Shown: positions 26,601 through 36,416 of the stretch, one piece after another | How positions within the stretch are numbered: the first letter of the stretch is position 1 | Layout of the letters: every line of letters begins with the position of its first letter | DNA from: Gonatopus flavifemur | Lineage: Eukaryota; Arthropoda; Insecta; Hymenoptera; Dryinidae | Direction of reading: 5' to 3' | Length of the DNA stretch: 64,000 nt | Assembly: GCA_018340375.1 (NCBI GenBank) | Contig: JAFFJZ010000003.1 | Location: 29,574,001 to 29,638,000 of the forward strand | Program-made: the position numbers and the translations under genes | Notes under the pieces: generated by a model | Database searches by the model: none | What the model was told of the DNA's origin: nothing | The model's input: the letters and a program-made list of their open reading frames with translations, nothing else

Positions 26601-29600
26601 CGATCAAAGAAATAGAGTCGATCGAGTGAAAAATCTGATTATGTATCCAAAAGAAAAGAAATTCCTACACGCGTGGGATAGGACAAAAGAAATCTTATGC
26701 CGTTACTCGATAACCAACGACTTTTTCCTGAAAAATTTTGATACAAAAAATAACATTGAAACATTCTAGCGTGCTGTTAAGTAAGAATGCTGCTGGTATA
26801 CGTTGAAAGATTAATTACTTCTCTAAACTGTGAGATATTTCAACATCCTTCGATCGTATGAAACGAATCAATTAATATGTATAAAATTTTTTACATCGGG
26901 TAAGAAATGAATTGTCCTCGAAGTCTGAAAAAAATTCTCCTTGGCACATGAAGATGCAGTAATGTACCAAGAAATATAACTTTGTATTTATAAAAATGCA
27001 AAATATTCAAATCATGTACGACGTACTAATTTCATTATATCGAATCGTTGCAGCTGAAAATTCGAAAAGATCGTCCGTGTTGTACCGTAGTCAGAGCGAA
27101 CGAGCATGTAGCAGAACGGAACAAGGAATATCGGCGGGTGAAGTGATCTTTACGGACACGATGAGGCTTAGTTACGGTAAAAAGGGAAGAAATTCACCGG
27201 TATCTTTGTCCAATATACAACCGAAAAAGCAGAAAGAAGAGGAACGAGAAAACGAGAGCTCGATAAACATAGATGAGAAGAAAACTCGGATAACCGAAAC
27301 CAAAGTTGAGGAACCCTCCAAGTCTTCACCAGTGGACTCACGCGATAAAGAAATTCCGGAATATTTGAGAGGTGAACACTTTCGTAGAATGAGACCAACC
27401 AGTTGTTCTCCGCCGCCCGGTAGACAGAAGCATCGGTTTAGAATAAGCGATCCCGGTATCTCGAACAAAAGATTCGAACAACAACAACGTTATAAAACTC
27501 TGGCCCATCAAGAACATCGCAGAACCGTGTCTTCCGCGTCGAGTAATGGCTGTTCCAAGATTGAAATTAACTCATTCGTGACGTTGAACAATAACAACCG
27601 CAATAATGTATGCAAAATTAACGTGACTCCCAATTCCACGTCTTGTCCCCTAGTTCATCGTCTTCAAGTCAGTCAAGAAATGCCCATAGGATCTAGAAGA
27701 ACTTCGATTATGATAAACGGAGATGAGAATTTACTACACTCCGTTACGGAACCCGTTCAACCTACCGATAATAGAGTGACCATCAGCGTTGGGGGAGAGG
27801 ACAGTGTATGCAATCCGACTGTTATCTCAGTAAATTCCGATAATCCACCAAACATTCCAACTCCTGTAAAAGAAAATCGTACATTAGTAATATTAGAGAA
27901 TTACAAATCGAATATAGTTGTAGAATCGAATAAAAGTGAAGATCTACCCCCTCAAGATGGGGAACATAACAAAAGTATGAAGAATTTATCGACGAAGATC
28001 GCGGAAGAAGAATCATCGAATGATAATACAAAACAGAACGATTCCCAAGATTCAGAAACGATGACGAATGTGAATTTTTCGAAATGTTCTGCTAATTTAT
28101 CTAAAGAAGAATTGATTTCTAAGTTACTAGAAGATTCGTTGAGAAAAGCTAGGGAGAATGGGGAGATTTTGGACGAAGATAGCGGAGAAGCTATTTTGAA
28201 GATACTGAAACAAAGTTTACTGAAAAGCAAAGAGAATGAGAATTCGGAATCGAATGAAATGATCGAAGCCAATTATTCGAATAGGAACATAAGAAATACG
28301 GATTTCGTTAATGGAACGGATTTCCTTCTTGAAGAAAATCCATACGAGATTATCAAAGAACCTATATATGAAGAAATTCCAGACGAACCCCCACCGTTGC
28401 CCCTCAGTCCACCCCCGACCGAAGATTACATCAAAGAGAGACTCTATTTTCACAATGGATCGTCCGAATATTATAGAAAGGGTAGCGATCAACAGTATAT
28501 TTTAAATAGTTCGTATCTATCGAGTGATTCCCCATCGAATTCACCTAATAAAAATCCTATCAACTCCTATCTTTCCAAAAGCCAAGAATTTTCATTCAAG
28601 ACGTTATCCACGTCACCACTGGAGGAAAATATCTCAACCAAATTCGAGCTTTTGAATTATTTGATGGACTCGAAGAATCGTTCAGTTCCTAACGGCGTCG
28701 AAGACGAAGAGGAGGATGACGAGGAAGAAGAAGAAGAGGAGGAAGAGGACGATACGGAAGGTGATTTGGAAGCTTTGTACGAACAGAAAGAAACCAGTCT
28801 TGGTGATCTTAGTTCCAAAAGTTCCCAAATCTCAAATGTATCCGATAGCAGCGAGGAGTGCAACATCATTCTTACTAATTCACCTGAAATGCTAAAGGTA
28901 AATATTATTCATTCTTTAGATTATCATCACAAATCAAAAATAAGATAAAGAATTTGTTGAAATAAATCTATTAAAGAATATTATTGAAAAGCATATAATT
29001 TTGCCTGAACTCGATCGACGTTTATGTAGTTCGTTTACAGATAACGATGATAAATGTTCCCGTTAATTGAGATTCAAATGATTTCCAGTCGAGAGTTGTG
29101 GATATTGAAAGAACCGACAGCGGGGTTGGGTCTGAAAGCAGCCAAGCGAGCAGCAGTCGTGGGATGGTGAGACGCTGGCGGACAGGAAACCACGTTCCCT
29201 CGGGACTAGGAAATCTACTCGATGAAATGCCGCAAGTGACTTCCGGGGAGACGAAACTCTGCGAAGACTGTGAACAACGATTGGATCCATTAATAACAGA
29301 CAGGTTTGACAACATCATGCGAGGATTTAAATTTCTAAATAATGAAAACACAATAATAAAGAAGGATTTCATTTCAAGCACATATCTATTGAATCATTGA
29401 TTGTTGTATTGCGTGATAGACGCGAGTTATCTAAACAGTCCGAGTTGTGCATAGCCTACTGCGCTATGTAATTTTGTTAGTATAAACTAAAGTAACTGAA
29501 TCTTCATTGTAATTCAACACGTAAATTGCAGTCACTTTCACCCGTTATAGATTCTTTATTCATCGTGGAAAGCGAAAGTGTGCACATTTAGTGGCTTAGC

Positions 29601-31627
29601 GAAAACTATTATTATCCCTCTCAACACAAGAACAAGCAACAACAACGTGTGACCAAAAATCGATCGATTAATTTCTATTTTACGAGTTTTAATTGCTCTT
29701 ATCAAAATGAAACCATCATCATCATCATCATTATCATCACGTATCTCCGTGGCAGCAAATATCATAATTGAATCGAATGTTTGTTTTCAGTGGAGTCGTT
29801 TATGCACCATTTGTGTGCAGAAAATGCTCGAAGAAGAGAACGGAGCGTAAAGAAATAATCAGCGAGATTGTGGAAACGGAACAGAAGTATGGTAGAGATT
29901 TGCAGATCATCCTCGAGGAATTTCACAGACCGATGTTAAGGGCGGGCCTTCTCACGTCGGAACAATTGTCAGCGATTTTCCTCAACGTGGAAGAGCTTCT
30001 CGAACACAATTTGGTCCTCGCTGAAAAATTAAAAGATGCCGTTGAATTAGCTCAGGTACGTAAATAATGTCAATGTTTCAGGAAAAAAAAGGATTAATTA
30101 TTCGGTTTTTTTGTTCAACAGGAATCCGGAGATGAAGATCTTTTAACGGTCGATGTAGGTAAAATTTTTCTCGAATCAGAGAGAATGTTACACGCTTTCG
30201 AGCATTACTGCACTCGTCAAGGCAGTGCTAGTCTACTCTTACAAAATTTGGAAAAGGAAAAAGAACTTTTAAGGATTTTTCTCAAAGTTTCTCAAATGGA
30301 GAACACGGTTTTACGAAGGATGAATTTAAATTCTTTTCTTATGGTAAGAATTAGATGTTCTTGGATCAATCGGATACTTCTGAATCATATGAATTACAAT
30401 ATTTTTACATTTTCTTCAGGTTCCAGTACAAAGAGTGACGAAATATCCTCTTCTGTTAGCTCGTCTTTTGAAAGCAACACCATCTTTTCGACCGGACATT
30501 CAAGAAGCAAAGAAGAGATTGAAACAAGCTCAAACTAATATCGAATTGCATTTAGAACACATGAATGCAGTGAGTATATATTATAATATAGTTAGTGTTC
30601 ATACTAGATTTTGGTAATATTTCTTTCTTCATCGTAGGAAGCGAAAGATGTAACGTCGACAAAACTCTGGAGAAGAATTTCTATTATTCAAAATGGTAGA
30701 AGACCTATCGGTGAACAGGATATGGTGAATATCAAATTAAGAAAGGTACGAAAGGTATTTCCAATTGCCAATAACTTTTACAATGATCCATAGTTGTAAC
30801 AGAAACTTTTGTCCTCTTGAATTTTTCTAGAGTGCAGGTTTTCAATTCGCTTGATAATTTCTGCAACTTTCTGTAAAAAAATTCATTGTACAATTTATAT
30901 TCAATTAGCTTGATTTTTGCAACAGATGGCAGTGGAAGTATTAGAATGGGCTCACGAGGAAGCTCGATTCGTCCTCGAAGGTCGTCTTTTGGTCGCTCAA
31001 CCTACCGACAATAATTGGAGACGCGGACGGACAGTAAAATTAGCTCCCGTCACTGCCATGCTCGTCACGAACGGCAAAGTAAGATGACATTCTGTTTTGT
31101 TTTCCTAAAAATAATGATTCGAGTATTTCAATTCCATAATATCATTGCAGTCCGATACTAAACACCCCGAGGTCATCAACGATTCGCTATTTCCAAGATA
31201 CACGGGTATCAAAGAAGCCACACTTCTTCTGGTCAAAGAAAAGATTGGCCGCTATTCCTTGCTTCGAGTAAGTAAATGAATTTGATATCTTTCAACGAAT
31301 AAAATATAATACGTATTTAATAATTCCAGGAACCGTTATATCTCGACAAGTGTATCGTATGTTGCGAAACAGATCTGGAAGATTACTTTGAGATTCAAGA
31401 ATTATCATCGAAAGAAACATTTATATTCAAGGTATGCGCACAGATTTACGTCTGATGTTTCGGAATGTTTTAATGATAGTTTGTTTTGTTTCGTTTAGGC
31501 GGAAGACGATGCCAGAACCAAAAGGTGGTGCAGGACTCTGCAGACCCACGCGCAGTCTTTGGGTGCTTGGCGAAAACGTCGAGGAGCGTTGCCCAACATC
31601 ATGATATGCGGCGTCGCTAGGAGTTAG
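11678..31627 (+). CDS. Rho guanine nucleotide exchange factor (DH-PH), 5' end not found
   Basis: Twelve exons joined with matching phase: 11678-12089, 12439-14154, 27054-28897, 29089-29303, 29791-30055, 30122-30343, 30420-30569, 30638-30745, 30926-31078, 31151-31267, 31330-31431, 31499-31627; 1810 residues from the first visible exon. That exon begins at a splice acceptor, so the true start lies upstream. Residues 1-1390 are mostly low complexity: Asn run near 300-315, Gln run near 510, acidic run near 1255-1275, and a YEEI motif followed by a proline stretch near 1147-1160. A CX2C-X19-CX2C pair lies just before the DH domain (about 1412-1600, with ETEQKYGRDL and VQRVTKYPLLLARLLK). A PH domain follows (about 1655-1785). 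Family knowledge: DH-PH proteins load GTP onto Rho GTPases at membranes. The third intron end (14155-27053) is 12.9 kb and transposon-filled. It resembles insect PLEKHG-type GEFs; the exact orthologue is uncertain. Confidence 0.88.
12237..12361. mobile_element. 125-bp PIF/Harbinger-like MITE, TTA TSD, in RhoGEF intron
   Basis: Ends GGAATCGTCCATATATTACT and the complement of GGGATCGTCCATATATTATT; TTA at 12234-12236 and 12362-12364. It lies in the intron between the first two visible RhoGEF exons. Confidence 0.8.
14155..16567. other. RhoGEF intron, left part
   Basis: No exon. From about 15256 to 16135 the sequence is dominated by CCAAGCTTGG-like words, and a segment of about 50 bases (GGGACGAGCTTGGG...CCTGCAT) occurs at 15577 and again at 16083, so this is probably a motif-rich repeat or two. 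Confidence 0.5.
16649..16878. mobile_element. MITE, CACTGAAAAAAAATG ends, TA TSD
   Basis: Relative of 3505-3754 with a diverged interior of AAATATTTAATT and TTTATTTGTC words; TA at 16647-16648 and 16879-16880. Confidence 0.75.
16918..17026. mobile_element. Diverged relative of the 25730-25879 palindrome
   Basis: Shares CTCATTGAAC, GATTGATTCT and GATTCCGATGCAGAAAACCG with 25740-25795; termini CCTGCTTAA and the complement of CCTGCCCTAA; TSD not clear. Confidence 0.6.
17040..18094. mobile_element. hAT-like element, CAGTGTTGCCAGA ends, 8-bp TSD AGAACCTG
   Basis: CAGTGTTGCCAGA at the left and its complement at the right, flanked by AGAACCTG at 17032-17039 and 18095-18102. TTGTACGA and GTACGAC repeats fill the subterminal 120 and 50 bases. 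No transposase. The 8-bp TSD fits hAT. Confidence 0.82.
17798..17933. repeat. Diverged copy of the 36417-36546 element
   Basis: Shares GATTTCTAGG, CCCAATTGGTT and AGAATTCCCTGCAA in the same order as 36436-36512; sits inside the hAT-like element. Confidence 0.55.
18156..19219. other. RhoGEF intron, gene-free
   Basis: No exon or transposase recognised; AT-rich sequence between repeats. Confidence 0.4.
19220..19508. mobile_element. Palindromic MITE, CCCAGATAACAC end, TA TSD
   Basis: CCCAGATAACACGCGAAGAA pairs with the right arm over about 50 bases, and a second inner palindrome (GAGCTCTGCAGGAGTTCAAT) meets in the middle; GAATTC words recur. TA on both sides. Confidence 0.75.
19588..20024. mobile_element. 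MITE, CACTGAGAAAAATGTG end, CA TSD; CAAT/ATTG interior
   Basis: About 30-base inverted ends (TGTGTTTCGTAGAAC), CA on both sides. The interior is full of TTGACAAT and CAATTTTATTG words. Carries 19814-19900. Confidence 0.8.
19814..19900. mobile_element. 87-bp nested MITE, CCCAGATAACA ends, TT TSD
   Basis: Ends CCCAGATAACA and TGTTATCTGGG, TT on both sides; a mini version of the GAATTC-type elements. Confidence 0.78.
20067..20348. mobile_element. MITE, CCCATACAGCAC ends; GAATTC interior
   Basis: Homologous to 9621-9850 and 44734-44953 (AGTCCCCGCAAAG near the left end, GTGCTGTCTGGG at the right). Flanks TC and TT do not match exactly. Confidence 0.72.
20376..20637. mobile_element. MITE of CGAGA repeats, TAGTGATGCCGCGAGA ends, hAT-like
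   Basis: Inverted ends around many CGAGACGAGA units. With the next element removed, the flanks GTGAAAAT and GTGATAAT form an 8-bp TSD with one mismatch. Confidence 0.68.
20638..20883. mobile_element. MITE, CCCAGATAGAAAA ends; CATNATG interior
   Basis: Ends CCCAGATAGAAAA and TTTTTCTATCTGGG. The interior is packed with ACATNATG, CATTATG and GGTACC words. Flanks TA and AA. Confidence 0.75.
20944..21215. mobile_element. MITE, CCCTGTCACAAAAATCC end, CA TSD; GGGATTCC interior
   Basis: Inverted ends with ATCCAGCTGGGATTCC, CA on both sides, at least ten GGAATCCCA-type words. Similar subterminal sequence to 7879-8127. Confidence 0.8.
21462..21665. mobile_element. MITE, CACTGAGAGAA ends
   Basis: Ends CACTGAGAGAA and TTTTTCTCTGAGTG; flanks TA and TG. 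Interior has GGTTGCGGTGACC-like inverted words. Confidence 0.6.
21868..22408. mobile_element. Tc1/mariner-type MITE, CAGAGGT ends, TA TSD
   Basis: About 30-base inverted ends with GAAAATTATTAGAATAATTG; TA at 21866-21867 and 22409-22410. Non-coding interior. Confidence 0.8.
22419..22883. mobile_element. MITE, TGGGTGATTCGAAATTGCC ends, TA flanks
   Basis: Left end CTGGGTGATTCGAAATTGCC pairs with GGCAATTTCGAATCACCCA at the right. Shares only a short TATATATA spacer with the preceding element. Confidence 0.75.
22983..23005. repeat. (AAAT)n microsatellite
   Basis: About five tandem AAAT units. Confidence 0.8.
23006..24357. other. RhoGEF intron, gene-free
   Basis: No exon, transposase or clear terminal repeats recognised between the microsatellite and the mariner remnant. 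Confidence 0.4.
24358..25415 (-). pseudogene. Broken mariner transposase in the large RhoGEF intron
   Basis: Two minus-strand reading frames, 24948-25415 and 24358-24822, together cover most of a mariner transposase. The N-terminal part has the helix-turn-helix region (RRLTIRDLADDVGISKGSV). The C-terminal part has HHDNAPAH and YSPDLAACDFWLF, whose aspartates are 34 residues apart as in the DD34D catalytic triad. The first aspartate sits in DETW just after a TGA near 24950 that replaces the usual glycine. A one-base frameshift follows near 24840, where a short duplicated stretch resembling SKIKV occurs. The copy is therefore inactive. It lies opposite to the host gene; terminal repeats were not identified. 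Confidence 0.88.
25730..25879. mobile_element. Palindromic MITE, CCCTGCTTAAA end, AC TSD
   Basis: The halves pair almost fully (AATCTCATTGAAC, GATTCCGATGCA); AC on both sides. Confidence 0.82.
25880..27053. other. RhoGEF intron, right end
   Basis: No element recognised. Ends with the acceptor CGTTGCAG at 27046-27053, which fixes the start of the third visible exon. Confidence 0.5.
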
Positions 31628-32532
31628 TCCGAACTTGTGAAAGACTTTGTGTAAATTGTAAATGAATTTTGTGATTTATGTATGGAAAAAGAAGTACTGG
31701 ACCAAAGGATTTTCTGTTCTTTGTCATAAAATGTCAAAGAGTATCGCAAACGTCTAGTTAGTACCGAAGTCGAAACAAAGCAATTGTTCCAATTGGATTA
31801 CAGTACGTTGCAGAAATTCAAGTTTCCTACGTTACTGTAAGCGATGTAATGGTTTATATAATATGAAGAAACATCGAAGAGGAATATAAACTGATCTTTT
31901 GTCATTCCTAATAAAGATAACAATGAATTAAAAAGCATATATAATAATATATAACTAAATATTTATAAGATTATTTAAATGTTTACCCAAATTCAATTGA
32001 GAAAAAAAAAAGCGTAGTAGCTGTGATATTGACCGGTGTATTGGGTACTGTGTAACAAAACCATACTGAGCAAACTTCTAATTCTAAGGGATCCGTCAAA
32101 GGGAATAATTATTATCCTATCGTTACATTTACCAGATCCAGATCTCTTATAACGGTTGGATATAGCGTTACAATTTCAACGATGTTTTTATGGTAATAGG
32201 GTTTTTTCTTCTCCATTTCAGAAATTCTTCTTACTTAGCACCTTCTTTTCAATGAATTATTAAATTAATCAATTTCTTATTCATCTTCGCAACTATTCAA
32301 TGAATAAATATTAACAGTATTTGATTAAGATTAATACAAACTGTAAAGATGTATTGTATATTTTTATTTAAGATTTAAGCCATATGTATGTATATAGATG
32401 TATATTTACACACAAGCTCGCAAGCTCAGAAGTATTGAAACTTGAACAAGTCAAAGTGTTTTCCATTAAAAATTTTGTGTTTCAATAAAAAGAGACATTT
32501 ATTGAGAGATAAGGTGTTGTATAATCATAATC
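31628..32532. other. Convergent intergenic region between RhoGEF and mtTFB1
   Basis: Holds the RhoGEF 3'UTR on the plus strand and the mtTFB1 3'UTR on the minus strand. A minus-strand AATAAA (TTTATT on plus at 32498-32503) sits about 30 bases after the mtTFB1 stop. No other gene is seen. Confidence 0.5.
31910..31915 (+). terminator. Poly(A) signal of the RhoGEF gene
   Basis: AATAAA lies 283 bases after the RhoGEF stop codon, in AT-rich sequence, so the 3'UTR is probably about 0.3 kb. Confidence 0.5.
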
Positions 32533-33900
32533 TCACGACGTCATTCCTTCCAAAATTAATTGTTCTCCGTCGTTCGGGGGTTCTACAAAATCTTGGACGA
32601 ATACATCGCCGGTGTACCTTATCGGTAGTATTCGTCGAGACGTCTGATATTCAAAATTTGCAATTTCTGGATGTTTTTTCATAAGATAATCGTAATTCGT
32701 GCATATTCTGTTGATTTCTTCGACCGTGAGTTGAAAAGGTCTCGTAGTTGGATCTAAATCTGAGAGCCGGAACAAAATTGTGGCAAATTCTTCTCTGCAG
32801 TACTCAGGAAAAAGTGTCCTGTTGAAAAATTAACAGAAAAAAATTGATAAATAGGAATGTTTTTGGAACACAATAATAATTTGGGTAAAAACTTACTGTG
32901 CGCATCTTATACTGTATTTTTGTCGATACATGAACATGTGTCTAGTAACTTTCTCGTATAGTTTGAAATTGTGCTCCGTATAAGGTTTTCTAAGCGGAGT
33001 GAAGGTCACCACACCTACATCCACATCTGGTTTTGGAAGAAAAGCTGTTCCTATTTCCAAAAATCAAATCAAATTTGGAAATTAAATTTTTTATTAGACT
33101 GGGTGGCTAATCGGATTGATTTTCAATGAATTTTTTTTCTGATTAATGTTTACTACACAATTCATCGGTGAACAATTGATTGATAAACCGATTGACCGAA
33201 TCCAACGTTTAATCGATCAACTGAAATTCTCCAATTAATTGATAAATACACAGGGTGAAAAAAGCTTACCAGGTATAACGAAACGAAGTACAGGAAACGT
33301 CCAAGTTTGTGCCATTACGGACAACCTACATCTCTGTTCTGTGTTCTCCTTAGCCACTAAACGTTCAGCCACTTCTTTTTGAAACGTCAATGTCATTCTA
33401 GTTCTACCGTAAGTCCATATCTCACTTTGTTTGCTTATCGCTTCCAACCAACGGATTATGAGGTGCGTTGATATGTTGAAAGGTAAATTACCGATCACAT
33501 GAATGTTCGGAGCAGGACCGTCCCAGCATGTTCTCTCATCTTCCGGCAATATATTCGATAGATTGATATTCAAGATATCGTCGTACAGGATATTCATTTG
33601 GCGACCGGTAAGAGCGAAAGCCTCAGCTAACATATCCAAAGTGGGTTTGAATCTTGGATCTTTTTCTATGACTGTCAACGTTTTGGGTAATTTTCTTATG
33701 ATCGATCGTGTTAACCCACCAGGTCCAGGGCCAACTTCTATCACGTGACAGTCAGGTTGTATCTTAGATTTTGTGACGATCTTGTTAGTTAATTTCTCAT
33801 CCAGAAGAAAATTTTGAGATAATCTTTTCTGAGCGCTGAGTTTGTAGAGTTTCAATATATCTCTGATCGTTGGGAGAGGTGGTAATCTTGGAGCTAACAT
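32533..33900 (-). CDS. mtTFB1: Mitochondrial dimethyladenosine transferase 1 / transcription factor B1
   Basis: Three exons on the minus strand: 33270-33900, 32897-33050 and 32533-32818, phases consistent, 356 residues against about 346 in human TFB1M. The KsgA/Dim1 fold is clear: QNFLLDEK at 30-37, SAM motif I VIEVGPGPGG at 53-62, acidic residue E80 after VI, YDD at 106-108, and the catalytic motif IV GNLPFN at 137-142. Family knowledge: it dimethylates two adjacent adenines in the 3' stem-loop of mitochondrial small-subunit rRNA. The start MLAP is the first ATG in frame and lies 129 bases after the COA3 stop, with no clear promoter between, so both may come from one transcript as reported for Drosophila. 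All catalytic motifs are present. Confidence 0.94.
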
Positions 33901-34029
33901 TCTTGATATTTCTCAAGAAGTAAAAAGTAACAAAACAAGTAATATAAATCTATTATAACTATATCAAATGTACACAGTACATTCAGAGTACATAAGTATG
34001 TGTTCAGAGTTGAGACTTCAAGCGTGCTT

Positions 34030-34290
34030 TTACTGGGCAATTTTTTCAGGCTCGTTAAAGTCGTCCAAAAATCTTTCCTGTTTCACTGCATGTATGGTGT
34101 AAGCATAAATACTTATTGCGGTACAACCCAAGAGAACTCCAACTATCGTGTTGTTTCTTCTCCACCTTTTCAATTGAGTTACCCTGTAGAGGTTGTCGGA
34201 TTCCAAACGTTTCATGTAGATTTTATCAGAATATTTTAGTTTATCCGCATCTTTTTGCAAGTCCACTTTGGGCATATGATCACTTGCCAT
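34030..34290 (-). CDS. COA3: Cytochrome c oxidase assembly factor 3 (CCDC56)
   Basis: Single coding exon of 86 residues. A charged N-terminal half (about 10-45) is followed by one membrane segment (about 49-68) and a short acidic tail, as in the COA3/CCDC56 family. Family knowledge: COA3 is an inner mitochondrial membrane protein that binds newly made COX1 during assembly of complex IV. A splice acceptor (CATTTACAG) ends two bases before the ATG, so there is a 5'UTR intron; its donor may be CAAG/GTAATT at 35711-35715, giving an intron of about 1.4 kb that holds the MITE at 34936-35308. mtTFB1 starts 129 bases downstream on the same strand. Confidence 0.9.
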   Translation of the reverse strand: MASDHMPKVDLQKDADKLKYSDKIYMKRLESDNLYRVTQLKRWRRNNTIVGVLLGCTAISIYAYTIHAVKQERFLDDFNEPEKIAQ

Positions 34291-34935
34291 GACTGTAAAT
34301 GAAATATCGTAAAAAGAATGTTATGTTGTATGAAATTATTCAACGATTGGTAGACAGTGTTTTTTTTGTTTTTTGGAAATCTGATTTCAAATATCTAATT
34401 TCATTCGCGTTGTATAATGTTGATGAAGAATTATTAATTTTGATTTGAATTTTTCTACTCCATACATTATTAAAAGCTCAAATAGTTTACTTAGTAGCAA
34501 ATATGGTACTGATAACTCAATAATTAATGGACAAAATCTTTACATTCAAGATCAAAGATACATAGATTGTATAGTAGGTAAATATTCTCTGATAAATTAT
34601 TTGAAAACTAAGCAATGTGATTAAAAAAGATCAAAACACAATCGACAAAGATTGTCTATACAGAACGATATTTCGATTTCTTCTTTCATTTCCGGATTTG
34701 TCAGGAAAGATAGCACTGGTATTTCCTTAATGAAACAGAGATATGAAATCATTTAGGAAAATTAATACAGATAGAGTTTACGTTTAGGATACATTTCAAA
34801 CACGTCGAATTTGTAATTTTGTCATGAAATCATATTCTACATGCTTAGTCTCCAACCACTTCTTTCAAGAAAACATCTTACTACGTTACTGATACAGAGT
34901 AACAAATTTTTAATGAATTTGGATTTGAATGCATG

Positions 34936-35308
34936 CACTGTAAGAAAACTTTTGGAATATCACCACACTGAGCGTGGGAACAAAAACTACCTATGTTCAG
35001 CATGGGACTTTTACAGCAAAATTGTGATTTTACCACTTTCTATGATTTCATCACGCTCAGCGTAGATAACTTTAATACCTACGCCGAGCAAGACATTTTT
35101 ACAACTCCATGTAAAATTTTTATGCTGAGCACAGAATAAATACAATTTGGAAATGATATATACAAATTTTGTCCAAGTTTCACCAACATAGTACAATTTC
35201 ACACCCTTGAAACTGCATTTCCACTATGATCGGCATGGTAATATTACAAAAATGTCCTCTGTAATAGCACAATCAGAATTTGTGAAGTTCATTTCATTTT
35301 TGACAGTG
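34936..35308. mobile_element. MITE, CACTGTAAGAAAA end, TG TSD, upstream of COA3
   Basis: Ends CACTGTAAGAAAA and TTTTTGACAGTG, TG at 34934-34935 and 35309-35310. Interior repeats GCTCAGCGT and TTTTACA words. Confidence 0.72.
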
Positions 35309-35897
35309 TGATATTCTTTAAATGGATGTTCATTGATTTATTATTTATTATTTATTATTTAGCGCGGATTTAATTCATTCTTTACTATTTCTATTCAAAT
35401 TGTCAGAAGTTGAATACCTTCCAAAACAATTTACAAAATATGATGTAATAATGTGATACAGAATGTAGAATATTTGGAAAAAATTCTGATCTTCTAACCT
35501 CAAAATGGCGCTCTTTCAATGTTCAATGTTATAATGTTAATTACATTAAGAATATAAAAATTCAGATTGTAATTACTGTGGACCTGGAATTGAAACAAAT
35601 GAGTGGTTAGGTATGGAAAGGCAGTTATAAGTCATAGCCTAAATCTTATGAAACATGAATGAAGTATTATGTACAAGTTTACTAAAGTATTACATTATGT
35701 ACGTCAATTACCTTGTACTACAAATATTACACTTTTCCAAATTGTCTTCCGGTTACTTGCAGATATAATGCAACAACGTGACCTCCTTCGCCATACTAAT
35801 ATATCAGCTGATACAAAATAATATGCATAAGCGAAAAAATACCACAATACCGAATGCGCAGAATACCGATGATACCGAATGGTCACAATCTCGAATG

Positions 35898-36024
35898 TGC
35901 CGTTGAGGGAAGTAGTACCCCCACCATTATTCATATACATACTCCCACCTTCACACGAAACCTACACACACATGTAACTTGTATAAATGGGACGATAGTG
36001 GGGGTACACTTCCCCTCCACGGCA
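35898..36024. mobile_element. Short inverted-repeat element, TGCCGTNGAGG ends
   Basis: Left TGCCGTTGAGGGAAG and AGTACCCCCACCATT pair with the right end. A partial relative (GTGGTGGAGGATACTCTTCC) lies near 36806-36828. Confidence 0.65.
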
Positions 36025-36252
36025 ATGCCCATCTGACAGCTCTGATTCACAAAACATTGTCTTTCGGGCAGTGATGGCGCGGTAAATTACTTGAGGTAAT
36101 TTACTTAGTACATAATGAGAAAGATACTAGGTAATTGACACGTCGAGTTTTTTACAGTTTAATTATATCAGAGGATTCTAGTAAATTCACCAGAAATCAC
36201 TAGTTTCGTATCAACGATAGGTTTTCGACATGGCCGAAGGATTTTGCTGTAA

Positions 36253-36413
36253 GGCTGGCCTCCCATGGACCGGAATTCGTTCCGGCGGAATGAAAATTGA
36301 ACCAATGCACAATTTTTTATAGATTTCTGATAGAACGCTTTAAAAGAAATTGTGAAAGCGATTGGTTTAAAGTCATTCCGCCGGAACGAATTCCGGTCCA
36401 TGGGAGAGTAGCC
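36253..36413. mobile_element. PIF/Harbinger-like MITE copy 1, TAA TSD
   Basis: Ends GGCTGGCCTCCCATGGACCG and its complement; TAA on both sides. Nearly identical to 37920-38080. Confidence 0.83.
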
Positions 36414-36416
36414 TAA

